From positions 2,137,501-2,201,500 of the forward strand of contig NZ_CP022684.1 of assembly GCF_002863865.1 (NCBI RefSeq): DNA of 64,000 nucleotides, written 5' to 3'. This DNA comes from Ketobacter alkanivorans (lineage in GTDB: Bacteria; Pseudomonadota; Gammaproteobacteria; Pseudomonadales; Ketobacteraceae). The first letter of the stretch is position 1. Each line of letters begins with the position of its first letter. Positions 8,977 through 17,482 of this stretch are shown one piece after another. Under the pieces are notes generated by a model. It had not been told where the DNA came from. It did no database searches and saw nothing but the letters and a program-made list of their open reading frames with translations. A program made the translations under genes and the position numbers.

Positions 8977-10347
8977 ATGAATAAAATAATAAAACGAGGA
9001 TTGATCTATTCCGGCTTAGCTACAATCGCATTAGCGTGCGGAGCCGCTGCGCTTACCCCCGCCTGGGAAAGGCATTATGACCATCACACCACCATTACAA
9101 TGACCCCCTCTATAGATCATCAATCGGTGTATGTTCTACAAAGTACCGCCTCTGACCACCCCAACCATCTTGAACAGATTGATTTAAGTGGCAACGTCAC
9201 GAGAACATTCGAGGTTCCCGGAGTAGGCAGTACACTAAAGCCTATCGCACTTTCGGAACGCACTCTTTTTCTGAAAAGTGCATCGCCTATCGCTACAGCC
9301 AGTATGTACATCGACCTGGAATCTTCCACCACGCGGCCAGCCTTTCCCGCGGAGTTTACTTCCTCACTGCAAAGCTTAAACATTAAATCAACATTCGTTC
9401 AGGATGATGGTGATCTGGTGTTTCACGCCGCCGCAATATACCGAGATGAATACCGAGAAACGCAATTGTTAGGGCATCTGCACGAGTCAGGCTCATTCAC
9501 CTACACAGCGTTACCAGAACAGGTTGCAAGCATCAGCTTCATCAGAATGGGCAACACGACGGGCTACATCACCAGAGGCACTTACCGTGCCGACTATACA
9601 GAAAGTTCGGGCTTGCGAAGTTTTATTCAGTTTCTTGATGCAGACTTAAATACCACTACTGAGATAAACCTGAGTCAACTTTTCATCATGAAAGCAGGCT
9701 TTAATGATCGCGCCTATGGTTATTTCAGCAACAGAGGGCAGAGCCCCACTTATGTTTTCATTGATATCGATGGCAACGAGCTACCTGACCATTCGAGTTT
9801 CTCAAATCGAGAGTTTCTGAATGGTGAACGCTATTTCTATACCTATCCGGCGCATGCCTACGCAGACATGGAATTCTGTCGCCACGATTATACTTTACAA
9901 CTGATTAATTGCTTTACTATCCCCACACTGGGCACCATTGCAATGCTTGATGTTACGACTGATGACAGCATCGGCATAAGCCAATATCGTACCGGTGAGC
10001 AGATCCTTGGGCTGAATATTTCCTTTGCCGAGTTTGATGGTAGCTTGCTGGGGTCTGGCAACTTTCCTGGCATCTACGACATTCGCTATTATCACCGCAC
10101 TTATTCTCCTCAAGGAAAGTTGATACTCAATGGCCGAGCGGAGCCCTATATTGAGAAAGGCAACATGAAGTGGTGTGATGGCTGGCATGGCGAATCCTAT
10201 CCCTGCCTTGCCCCCGACACCTATACAGCAGGGGTCTGTAATCTATATGGCGCGACATACCTGAACCAATCACAATTAATCAGCGCCCAGCGTTGGTGTG
10301 ACCCCAACACCGAAAACACAACCCAAATCTCAATGTGGCAGCAGTAA
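8977..10347 (+). CDS. Unknown secreted protein beside the di-heme genes
   Basis: I do not recognise this family. The ATG at 8977 is chosen because a purine-rich AAGGGAA lies 9 bases upstream and a hydrophobic signal segment follows directly (IYSGLATIALACGAAAL); the longer in-frame start at 8878 would bury that segment. This gives 456 residues. After the signal the protein is rich in short beta-strand patterns and aromatic residues, resembling a degenerate beta-propeller, and it ends in a cysteine-containing tail (six cysteines in the last 70 residues or so). It is divergent from the propeller/di-heme gene. No heme motif, catalytic triad or membrane anchor is seen; the ALAC segment is a poor lipobox. 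Confidence 0.6.
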   Translation: MNKIIKRGLIYSGLATIALACGAAALTPAWERHYDHHTTITMTPSIDHQSVYVLQSTASDHPNHLEQIDLSGNVTRTFEVPGVGSTLKPIALSERTLFLKSASPIATASMYIDLESSTTRPAFPAEFTSSLQSLNIKSTFVQDDGDLVFHAAAIYRDEYRETQLLGHLHESGSFTYTALPEQVASISFIRMGNTTGYITRGTYRADYTESSGLRSFIQFLDADLNTTTEINLSQLFIMKAGFNDRAYGYFSNRGQSPTYVFIDIDGNELPDHSSFSNREFLNGERYFYTYPAHAYADMEFCRHDYTLQLINCFTIPTLGTIAMLDVTTDDSIGISQYRTGEQILGLNISFAEFDGSLLGSGNFPGIYDIRYYHRTYSPQGKLILNGRAEPYIEKGNMKWCDGWHGESYPCLAPDTYTAGVCNLYGATYLNQSQLISAQRWCDPNTENTTQISMWQQ

Positions 10348-10449
10348 TAGAGCGTTCCTGGCACCAATTTTTTGCAGCGGTGTCAGGAATGCAGTACCCT
10401 CCTCCGGACGTTGAATTTAACTCACCGCCTGCGTGCCGGACACAACCCC

Positions 10450-11154
10450 ATGATCAAATTAATAACCTTTGATTTAGACAACACCCTCTGGGATATCGAC
10501 CCGGTCATTATTGAGGCCGAAAAAGCCATGCGCCTATGGGTGGCAGAGCATGTGCCAGAAGCCGTTGCCCAGCTGGAAATGGATCAACTCAAGCAAACCT
10601 ACAGGCATATCTTGAACCAACACCCGGAAGTGGCTCACCACCCCACCAATTTCCGTAAAAAATTGTTGTATCAGGTATTCACTCAAGTCAGCCTTTCCCA
10701 TGACCACGCCACTGAAATGAGCGAAAAAGCATTCGAGGTGTTCTACCGAGGGCGCAACAAAATCACGCTGTTCCATCAGGCCGAAGACATCCTGCAGGCC
10801 CTCAGCAAACAGTATCCGTTGATCGCTCTTACCAATGGCAATGCCAACCTCAGCATGATCGGAATAGATGGGTATTTTCAGGCGCACTTTTCTTCTGAAA
10901 CCGAGGGCAAACCCAAACCCCACCAAGCCATGTTTGAGCGAGCACTGTCATTTGGAAAGGTTACCGCCAATGAGACCATACACATCGGCGATCACCCAAA
11001 GGAGGATATAGAAGCAGCAAGCAAGCTTGGATTTAACACAATATGGTTTAATGAAAATGGTCGACAGGATCCCGGCCTGTGCAGCCCCACGGCTGAAATT
11101 CATTCGCTACATCAATTAACCGCAGCGGTAGCAAACATAGCAACGGCTACTTAG
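10450..11154 (+). CDS. HAD-family phosphatase (YigB-like)
   Basis: The ATG at 10450 puts the catalytic motif at the very N-terminus, as usual for this family, giving 234 residues. HAD motif I is FDLDNTLW (nucleophile Asp plus general acid Asp), motif II is the Thr in ALTNGNA, motif III is the Lys in EGKPKPH, and motif IV is HIGDHPKEDIEAA. YigB of E. coli hydrolyses FMN and other phosphates. The gene commonly sits immediately after xerC, so its displacement to 7.3 kb downstream marks the intervening block as an insertion. The exact substrate cannot be read from sequence. Confidence 0.85.
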   Translation: MIKLITFDLDNTLWDIDPVIIEAEKAMRLWVAEHVPEAVAQLEMDQLKQTYRHILNQHPEVAHHPTNFRKKLLYQVFTQVSLSHDHATEMSEKAFEVFYRGRNKITLFHQAEDILQALSKQYPLIALTNGNANLSMIGIDGYFQAHFSSETEGKPKPHQAMFERALSFGKVTANETIHIGDHPKEDIEAASKLGFNTIWFNENGRQDPGLCSPTAEIHSLHQLTAAVANIATAT

Positions 11155-11389
11155 AATATTTTAGAATATAAAGTACACCCCCACAGTACGCACATAGCCT
11201 CCCCATTACCAACAACCTTACCTTTCTTTTTTATCCTATTGAAATATCTATAGTTTAGGCTCCTTTGGGGAGCGTTCTGCTTGTTTATCATATTCAGTTA
11301 ATTCAATCAGTTAGCCCTGAGCAACATTTGCTCTTTAACGGTGCTTGTCTAGTCTCAATTATGCGCACAAAAATAAAGGGATACTGGAT

Positions 11390-12568
11390 ATGAATAAAGG
11401 AATGATTAGATTAGGCCTTCCGTGCCTGCTCACCGCCCTGTCGCTCCCAACCTACGCAAACGAAATAGACGACCTGAAGCAACGCATCAGCGACTTGGAA
11501 GCGAAGGTGGAGAAATCCGACAAAAAGAATAAACGCAAAATTGATTCACTGAAAGATGACTTCAAAGAGAGCAAACAGCAGCTTCGTGTCAGTGGTTTTG
11601 GCACCGCCGGAGTCACCAAGTCAGACTCAACCTTCAGCACATCCGATCGAGAATTTACCGAGGAATTCAACTACAGTACTGACACCAAAGCAGCGGTTCA
11701 GCTTGACTACCGAATGGATGAAAACTGGTCTGCCACTATTCAGCTTATGGGGCGTGCATTTAATGAATGGGATACCAAAACCGAATGGGCATTCATTAAA
11801 TATAAGTACAACGAGCAACTTGCATTCCGTGCTGGCCGCCTGAGATTACCCTTCTATTACTATTCAGAATCTCTGGATGTAGGCTTTGTCTATCCCTGGG
11901 CACGGCCACCGATGCCTTATTACGTTACTTCGATTTCAAACTATGAAGGGTTCGATGCCAACTACCGTTTTGCCACTGGCGATGTCACACATGAAGCGAG
12001 TTTGCTAGTCGGCGCTACCAAAGGAACCCTACCCAATGGACTTTCCATTAGCTTAGAAGACATGTGGGGTGGCAGCTATCAGGCAAATTATATGGGCTTT
12101 GGCATTCGCCTGTTTGGCATGAATGCAGATGCCGATCTCGACTTCGGTGGCGCATTCGGCCTGAATGAAGAAGCGGATCGTGTTGGCTATTACTCCATCG
12201 CCGTAAGCTATACCGGTGAAAACCTGTTTGCACTGGTCGAAGGGAGCCGTTCTGACACTGAAATGGTTTTAGTTCGAACCGCCGAATCAGCTCAAGCCAC
12301 TGTAGGTTATAAATGGGGCCGCTGGACGCCCTATGGAAGTTACTCCTACAGCCTTTCTTTAGCTGACGGCAAGCTATTGGGCGGTGCGGTCTTACCCCCT
12401 GCAAAACTGGACAACTCAACATTTGGGCTAGTCTTTGAGGCTTCCACTCAGGTGAACATCAAATTTCAGTATGATCACCTCTACAACATCGGAGGGTCCA
12501 ATCCAAACTTCAGTGGGCTCAAGGAAGGAACCGACGTCTACACCATCAACGTAAATGCGATTTTCTAG
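11390..12568 (+). CDS. Outer-membrane porin with N-terminal coiled coil (copy 1)
   Basis: The ATG at 11390 follows AAAGGG by 9 bases and gives 392 residues. A signal peptide (cleavage near TYANEI) is followed by a charged heptad-like coiled coil (about residues 22-65, DDLKQRISDLEAKV) and then a 16- or 18-strand-type beta barrel ending in a C-terminal Phe (NVNAIF), the usual outer-membrane assembly signal. Coiled coils at this position trimerise DcaP- and OprP-like porins. The barrel contains SESLDVGFVYPWARPPM, closely matched by a second porin at 39683. A short PstS-like gene follows after 13 bases. Phosphate or another anion is a plausible substrate. Confidence 0.75.
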   Translation: MNKGMIRLGLPCLLTALSLPTYANEIDDLKQRISDLEAKVEKSDKKNKRKIDSLKDDFKESKQQLRVSGFGTAGVTKSDSTFSTSDREFTEEFNYSTDTKAAVQLDYRMDENWSATIQLMGRAFNEWDTKTEWAFIKYKYNEQLAFRAGRLRLPFYYYSESLDVGFVYPWARPPMPYYVTSISNYEGFDANYRFATGDVTHEASLLVGATKGTLPNGLSISLEDMWGGSYQANYMGFGIRLFGMNADADLDFGGAFGLNEEADRVGYYSIAVSYTGENLFALVEGSRSDTEMVLVRTAESAQATVGYKWGRWTPYGSYSYSLSLADGKLLGGAVLPPAKLDNSTFGLVFEASTQVNIKFQYDHLYNIGGSNPNFSGLKEGTDVYTINVNAIF

Positions 12569-12581
12569 GGAGGGATTCGTC

Positions 12582-13007
12582 ATGATTAAATCATTTATTT
12601 CCGCTGGTCTTATCAGCATGATTCTCTCCACTGTCGCTAACGCTGAAGTGGTTTTGATCGCCAACAGCAACCTGCCAACCAACAGCATTGATAAAACCCT
12701 GGCCGGTAACGTGTTTCTTGGCAAAGCCTTTGCCTTACCGGACGGCACTCGGCTGATTCCTCTGGAGCGCCCCAAGGATGAACCCATCAAGGCGGCCTTC
12801 CATGAAAGTGTCACCGGCAAATCAATTGGCCAACTCAACGCTTATTGGTCACGGTTGATATTTACCGGTAAGAACGCTCCACCCAATGAGGTAGACGATG
12901 ATGAAGAGGTGATTGAGCTGATCCTGGCCAATCAGAATCTGATCGGCTATATCGATAGCGCGTCACTGAGTGACGGTGTCAAAGTGGTACTCACCGTCGG
13001 CAACTGA
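12582..13007 (+). CDS. Short PstS-like periplasmic substrate-binding protein (copy 1)
   Basis: The protein has 141 residues from the ATG at 12582, preceded by AGGGAGG. It has a signal peptide (cleavage after VANA) and one alpha/beta lobe. The pattern VLIANSNLP, then FLGKAFALPDGTRLIPLE, then AAFHESVTGKS..QLNAYWSRLIFTG, and finally NQNLIGYID, is that of the PBP_like_2/PstS-like family. Full PstS proteins are about twice as long, so this is a one-lobe form with no ABC permease nearby. It is coupled to the porin just upstream. The same pair recurs at 39683-41370. Substrate unproven. Confidence 0.75.
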   Translation: MIKSFISAGLISMILSTVANAEVVLIANSNLPTNSIDKTLAGNVFLGKAFALPDGTRLIPLERPKDEPIKAAFHESVTGKSIGQLNAYWSRLIFTGKNAPPNEVDDDEEVIELILANQNLIGYIDSASLSDGVKVVLTVGN

Positions 13008-13051
13008 ATATAACTTACCAAACAGGTGCAATTAAACTGCAGGCAAAAAAA

Positions 13052-13071
13052 GCCCCGGAATCTTCCGGGGC
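13052..13071 (-). terminator. Intrinsic terminator of the sutA-like gene
   Basis: GCCCCGGA and TCCGGGGC form an 8-bp stem with a short loop. On the minus strand the stem is followed by seven T (complement of 13045-13051), a textbook terminator for the gene ending at 13129. It may also stop transcripts arriving from the porin operon on the plus strand, though without a T-tract there. Confidence 0.75.
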
Positions 13072-13128
13072 AATTCAATCTCAAATACTGCAATCAACAA
13101 GAGTGTTAAGGCTGAAACCTTGCCGTCG

Positions 13129-13365
13129 TTAGATGGGGCGGCTGCCATAATTGGATTCGGGCTTGCGAGGGGGGTCGGTTCGCAAATCTTTTTCGATCTG
13201 CTTAATCTCACCACCACCACTTAAAAACTGCTTCATGTCCTCTTCCAGCCTGCGGCGCTCTGTTTCGCGGGAGCTCAGGGAACGATCACGGCCATCATCA
13301 AAGGTAATGACGTTGCTGGAATCATCGTTACTGTTGTCTGTATCGGTATGGTTGTTATAGCTCAT
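13129..13365 (-). CDS. sutA: SutA-like RNA polymerase-associated regulator
   Basis: The ATG at 13365 is preceded by GAGGA 8 bases away; an upstream in-frame start at 13419 has none. The product has 78 residues: an acidic, disordered N-terminus (DTDNSNDDSSN), a basic/acidic helix (about residues 30-50, ETERRRLEEDMKQFL), and a conserved tail with GGGEIKQIE and PESNYGSRPI. The tail and the helix match what I recall of SutA of Pseudomonas aeruginosa, which binds RNA polymerase and supports transcription during slow growth. SutA lies in the same lysA-comM neighbourhood there. The assignment rests on this motif similarity and context. Confidence 0.7.
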   Translation of the reverse strand: MSYNNHTDTDNSNDDSSNVITFDDGRDRSLSSRETERRRLEEDMKQFLSGGGEIKQIEKDLRTDPPRKPESNYGSRPI

Positions 13366-13618
13366 GTCTCTGTCCTCAAAATCGACTAACCCCAAGAGGT
13401 AAAGATATTTATAGTCCACCTAGAGAACTTTGCTAACTTATTTATGAAAATATCCATCTTAAATTTTTCTATAAAATCAGGAATCTATGACCAATATTTC
13501 TAAAAGGTATTAAGATCAAACCTTTGGCTATGGATAAGGTGCTTTTTATATCCCGGAGCCGGAAAACTGGTTAAAAATCAACCTTATAGATCTATCCATG
13601 CCCCGTTTCGGGTCATGG
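13366..13618. other. AT-rich intergenic region between sutA-like and AraC genes
   Basis: No open reading frame is convincing here. The stretch is clearly more AT-rich than its surroundings and presumably holds the sutA-like promoter. The AraC-family gene ends at 13619 reading toward this region, and no strong hairpin terminator was found for it. Confidence 0.4.
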
Positions 13619-14623
13619 CTACTGCCGCCACTGGCTGGGGCTCATGCCGCAATGCTGGCGAAAAGCACGGGCAAAATTGGCGCTATCCTGATAGCCCAGA
13701 CGCAAGGCTATTGAGGTAATACTGTCATTTCCGGACACTAAATACTGTTTCGCCAACGACATTTTTACCTCAGTCACTAAATCCCGCCAACGCACACCTT
13801 CCTGCAACAGATGTCGCCGTAAAGTGCGCTCAGACACATGACGCTGTTGCGCTAACTGCTCCAGTGAGGGCAAGGGCGGGCCAGCCTGCAGCAGCGATTG
13901 CCGCAGCTCCTCAGGCATCCCTCCAGGGCGAGGAATCGCCGTCATCAGCGCCTCGCACTGGCGAATGGCATGTTGAAACGCTTGCTCATTGGCCAGGGCC
14001 AAGGGGTAACTCAACAGTTTGGTCGGAATCGTCAGAAGCAGCTCCCCACCACCATAGTGAATACTTACATCCCGGAAAGCGCTTAAAGAGTCTACATCGT
14101 AACGGGTTATGTCATAAGGCAAGTGGGCGCTCACCTCCTGCCACGGCTCTGGATAGAGAAAGCGCCCCTGTATATAAATAGAAGATACCGTAGCATCCAG
14201 AATGAATTGGCGGGTGGGTTCCTGCATCGACTGTGTCGGCACAATGCGCAGATGACTGTAATCAGGGTGCTCCTCCACCCACAGATCCGTAAGCGGCATG
14301 ACCAGCGGCTGAAAGCGTTGAGCCACCCGTAAAGCCTCCCCCAAAGTGCTGGCACACAACCCTGCATAACCGGTCACACCATGGGCTGACAGGTTCAATC
14401 GCTGCCCCAGCAACATGCCTAACGAACGATCCCCCGTGGCGTTCACTGCCCAATTCACCAGCGCCTCCACCTGCGACAGGGTAAGAAAATCGTCCTGCTG
14501 AGACACTGCAAATTCTTTGGGCAAGCCCGCCACAACAAGCGGCTGGCACAGATCCAGCCCCCGCTCACTTAACAGGCTTAATAGAATTCGAAAATAGCGG
14601 GCTGGAATATAGGCGGTAGACAT
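13619..14623 (-). CDS. AraC-family transcriptional regulator (OruR/ArgR-type N-terminal domain)
   Basis: The ATG at 14623 (334 residues) is preferred because it begins STAYIPARYFRILLSLLSERGLDL, typical of the PF12625 arabinose-binding-like domain that fills the first two thirds. The last 100 residues form the double helix-turn-helix, with HVSERTLRRHLLQEGVRWRDLV and the hallmark IALRLGYQDSANFARAFRQHCGMSPSQWR. It is divergent from the hydrolase-SDR-PF10118 operon across a 117-base gap, so it probably activates that operon in response to a pathway ligand. The ligand is unknown. Confidence 0.88.
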   Translation of the reverse strand: MSTAYIPARYFRILLSLLSERGLDLCQPLVVAGLPKEFAVSQQDDFLTLSQVEALVNWAVNATGDRSLGMLLGQRLNLSAHGVTGYAGLCASTLGEALRVAQRFQPLVMPLTDLWVEEHPDYSHLRIVPTQSMQEPTRQFILDATVSSIYIQGRFLYPEPWQEVSAHLPYDITRYDVDSLSAFRDVSIHYGGGELLLTIPTKLLSYPLALANEQAFQHAIRQCEALMTAIPRPGGMPEELRQSLLQAGPPLPSLEQLAQQRHVSERTLRRHLLQEGVRWRDLVTEVKMSLAKQYLVSGNDSITSIALRLGYQDSANFARAFRQHCGMSPSQWRQ

Positions 14624-14740
14624 GGCGAATACTGTCCGATAATGACTGATGATTGTCAATCGGGCACAGGCGCGAACGGATTGAACGGCGCTAGTCTTGA
14701 TTAGTTACTAAAATCATAACAAGACTACAGAGGGAAACCC

Positions 14741-15646
14741 ATGAAGCAGTACTTCGTTCCAGCCGGTGAAGCCGCCATCTGGGTGAGCGAATGGGGTCAC
14801 CGGGATAACCCAACCTTGCTGTTCGTGCATGGTTTTCCAGATGATCACAAAGTCTGGTCTGCCGTTATTGAACAACTGGAAGACCGCTACCACATACTGG
14901 CGCTGGATTTGAGAGGTGCCGGAAGCAGCACACGGCCAGAAGGTCGCGATGCCTATAAGATCAATCGGGTAATTCCTGACTTCGCCGCCGTCATCGACCA
15001 CGTTGTACCTGGCAAACCCGTGCACCTGATCGGCCACGACTGGGGTAGCTCCCTGTGCTGGTCGTTCGTGGCTAACCGGAAATTTTCAGAGCGCCTTGCC
15101 AGTTACACGAGCCTGTCCGGCCCTCACGTGGGCCTGTTATGGCAATGGATCAACCAGCAGCTGCGTTCCGGTCGCCCGTCTGCTATTCGTAAAGCCATCG
15201 GCCAGCTCTCCCATTCCTGGTATATCTTTGCGTTTCACATTCCCAAATTACCGGAAACCTTGTTCAGTCAATTGGGCACCTGGATCTGGCCGCTGACCAT
15301 GAAACAAGGAGGCGTGCCGGAGAACGACGAGTACCTGGAACACAGTGCGGCAGAAATCAAAAGCGTGTCGGTCAACACCATTGAGCTGTATCGACAAAAC
15401 GCCTTTGCTCCGCCTGAAGTGCCCGATGCAGGCAGTATTACTGTACCGATTCAACTGATTCTGCTGCAGAACGATCCATTTATCCGCCCCTATATCTTCG
15501 ATGATATCGAGCGTTACGCCCCCAACCTGACACGACGCACACTGGATTCCAATCATTGGGCGCCACGCTCTCACCCTCAGCAACTTGCGCAACTGGTGGA
15601 TACCTATGTGCAATCCATCATCACTCAACAGGAACGCGCAGCATGA
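14741..15646 (+). CDS. Alpha/beta hydrolase, epoxide hydrolase/haloalkane dehalogenase-like
   Basis: The protein has 301 residues and no signal peptide. The oxyanion-hole motif HGFPDD lies at residues 30-35 and the nucleophile elbow is GHDWGS with Asp100. An Asp nucleophile in this context points to epoxide hydrolases or haloalkane dehalogenases rather than Ser esterases. Asp245 (LLQNDPF) and His272 (NHWAPRSHP) complete a likely triad. The stop overlaps the next gene's ATG, so it is co-translated with an SDR. The neighbours (AraC regulator, SDR, PF10118 protein) suggest catabolism of an oxygenated hydrocarbon. The physiological substrate is unknown. Confidence 0.8.
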   Translation: MKQYFVPAGEAAIWVSEWGHRDNPTLLFVHGFPDDHKVWSAVIEQLEDRYHILALDLRGAGSSTRPEGRDAYKINRVIPDFAAVIDHVVPGKPVHLIGHDWGSSLCWSFVANRKFSERLASYTSLSGPHVGLLWQWINQQLRSGRPSAIRKAIGQLSHSWYIFAFHIPKLPETLFSQLGTWIWPLTMKQGGVPENDEYLEHSAAEIKSVSVNTIELYRQNAFAPPEVPDAGSITVPIQLILLQNDPFIRPYIFDDIERYAPNLTRRTLDSNHWAPRSHPQQLAQLVDTYVQSIITQQERAA

Positions 15647-16488
15647 CCCATTTCAAAGGTAAAGATGGCTTTAAAAACAAAGTAGCACTGATCACCGGTG
15701 CTGGCTCTGGCATCGGCCAGGCTACCGCATTGGAGCTGGCTCGCCGCGGAGCGCAGCTGTGGCTTACCGATATCAACGCAACCGGACTGGAACAAACCGC
15801 CGAGCAGGTAAAGGCGCTGGGAGCCCAGTGCCAAACCTTTGTGGGCAATGTCAGCTCCAGTACCGACATGAAAAAACTGGCCAAGGCCGTACACGAACAG
15901 CACCCCGCCCTGGATATCCTGATTAACAATGCCGGTATCGGTGTGGCCGGGCGTTTTGTGGATACCACCTTAAAGACCTGGAACAAAGTTCTGGATGTGA
16001 ATGTGAAAGGCGTAATGCTGGGTTGCCATGTGTTTGCTCCCAATATGATCAGCCAGGGCGGAGGCCATATCGTTAATGTGGCCAGCGCCGCCGCCTTCAT
16101 TGCAGCCAAAGATATGCCCGTTTATGCCATGTCCAAATACGCCGTACTGGGCTTCAGCGAAGCCCTGCGAGCCGACTTGTATGATCATGGTATTGGTGTT
16201 TCTGCGGTGTGCCCCGGCGTCATCAACACCGCCATTGTTGCCAACACCTTATTCGAAGGCAGCGTTGGCAACAACGACACCGTCAAGAACAAGGTGGTGG
16301 AGTTCTACAAAAAGCGCAACTACACCGCAGACAAAGTTGCCCTGGGTATCATCGACGCGATAGAACACAATTTAGCGGTGCGGCCTATATCACCGGAAGC
16401 CTGGGCGATGTATTTGGCCAAGCGCTGGTTGCCCGGCGTGGTGGACTGGGTGGGCCGCCGCGATCTGCCGTTCATGGCTGCAGATTAG
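15643..16488 (+). CDS. Short-chain dehydrogenase/reductase
   Basis: The start is the ATG at 15643, overlapping the hydrolase stop; the longer reading frame lies inside the hydrolase gene. The product has 281 residues. The Rossmann motif TGAGSGIG (residues 18-25), the NNAG motif and the catalytic Tyr-Lys pair (YAMSK) with an upstream Ser (VASAAAF) are all present, as in classical NAD(P)-dependent SDRs. The C-terminal extension (AMYLAKRWLPGVVDWVGRRD) resembles SDRs found next to alpha/beta hydrolases and monooxygenases. It probably oxidises or reduces the product of the neighbouring hydrolase. Confidence 0.85.
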   Translation: MTHFKGKDGFKNKVALITGAGSGIGQATALELARRGAQLWLTDINATGLEQTAEQVKALGAQCQTFVGNVSSSTDMKKLAKAVHEQHPALDILINNAGIGVAGRFVDTTLKTWNKVLDVNVKGVMLGCHVFAPNMISQGGGHIVNVASAAAFIAAKDMPVYAMSKYAVLGFSEALRADLYDHGIGVSAVCPGVINTAIVANTLFEGSVGNNDTVKNKVVEFYKKRNYTADKVALGIIDAIEHNLAVRPISPEAWAMYLAKRWLPGVVDWVGRRDLPFMAAD

Positions 16489-16492
16489 CACC

Positions 16493-17464
16493 ATGAGGGT
16501 CAGCAACGCACTGAAGCGCCACTGGCATGCCCTGCGCCATCCGGATCAGGGCAGCCGCACGCCTGTGGGCATCAACATTCGCCCTCGCCAAATGGGGTTC
16601 ACTCTGGAATCAGGCTATCGTAATAACTGGGCCAAGGGCGACCCCATAAAAACCAGTTTTTTAAACGCAGTGTCCTGCATTCTGCCTATGGGCGAAGATT
16701 TTTTTCTTAAAACCATGCGCAACTATCGCAGCATGATTCGTGATGATCGATTACAAAAAGACGCTCGTCATTTTTGTGGGCAAGAAGGTCACCATGCTTT
16801 TGAGCATCGCAAATTCAACCAGCTCCTCGCAGACACCTATCCACGCCTCGAATCACTGGATAGAGCGTACCAGCGGATCAACGACTGGATTCTGTCTAAG
16901 TCCAGCCCGGCACTGCAGTTCAGCTATACCACAGGTGCCGAGCATCTGACCTCTATCTTATCTCACGCCTTCTTAAGTGATGCAGAACGCTGGATAGATG
17001 ATTACGACGAGATCGCCGCCATGCTGATCTGGCATACCGTAGAAGAAATCGAGCATAAATCAGTCTGCTTTGATGTATTCCAGCACGTGGATGGACATTA
17101 CGGGCGACGTCTATTCGGATTTGCCGTGTTGAACTTATGGTTAAGCAGCGCGGTGGTTTCACGCCAACTTTATATGTTGCAGGTAGAGGGCCTGCTTACC
17201 AAGCCAGAAACATGGCGACACCTGCTGAGCTTCTATCTGGGCATTTATAAAGACAACAAACCAGGCATTGTGCCCATGCTGATAAATGACTGGCTGCAAT
17301 ATTTTCGACCCGACTTTCACCCCTGGGAAGTGGATGATCGCCACCTTATCCAGCACTGGCTGACCTACGTCGATACCAGAAATGATCCTCGCAGCGTGCC
17401 CCTGCAAGGTACAACACAGCAAAATACCCCACCGCGTTACGCCACTGTTGCCCTGGCTGGCTAA
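16493..17464 (+). CDS. PF10118-type predicted metal-dependent hydrolase
   Basis: The protein has 323 residues and starts 4 bases after the SDR stop, so it is in the same operon. Two metal-ligand motifs are visible: GQEGHHAFEH (about residues 98-107) and WHTVEEIEHKSVCFDVF (about 180-196). Such E/H patterns in a mostly helical protein fit a ferritin-like di-iron or di-metal site, the hallmark of the PF10118 family. The family name says hydrolase, but the chemistry is not established and oxidative chemistry is equally possible. Members often accompany SDR and hydrolase genes, as here. Confidence 0.75.
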   Translation: MRVSNALKRHWHALRHPDQGSRTPVGINIRPRQMGFTLESGYRNNWAKGDPIKTSFLNAVSCILPMGEDFFLKTMRNYRSMIRDDRLQKDARHFCGQEGHHAFEHRKFNQLLADTYPRLESLDRAYQRINDWILSKSSPALQFSYTTGAEHLTSILSHAFLSDAERWIDDYDEIAAMLIWHTVEEIEHKSVCFDVFQHVDGHYGRRLFGFAVLNLWLSSAVVSRQLYMLQVEGLLTKPETWRHLLSFYLGIYKDNKPGIVPMLINDWLQYFRPDFHPWEVDDRHLIQHWLTYVDTRNDPRSVPLQGTTQQNTPPRYATVALAG

Positions 17465-17482
17465 GTCTTTCTACAATGGGCT

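Noticed and set aside
8977..9060. Lipobox in the unknown secreted protein
   Set aside because: The residues before the cysteine are ALA, with Ala rather than Leu at -3, and the segment reads better as a normal signal peptide or anchor.
11259..11273. GCTCC/GGAGC hairpin as the terminator of the HAD gene
   Set aside because: The stem is only 5 bp, lies about 100 bases after the stop and is not followed by a clear T-tract.
11155..11389. Pho-box upstream of the first porin
   Set aside because: A CAGTTA direct repeat is present, but spacing and sequence do not match the CTGTCAT-type PhoB box.
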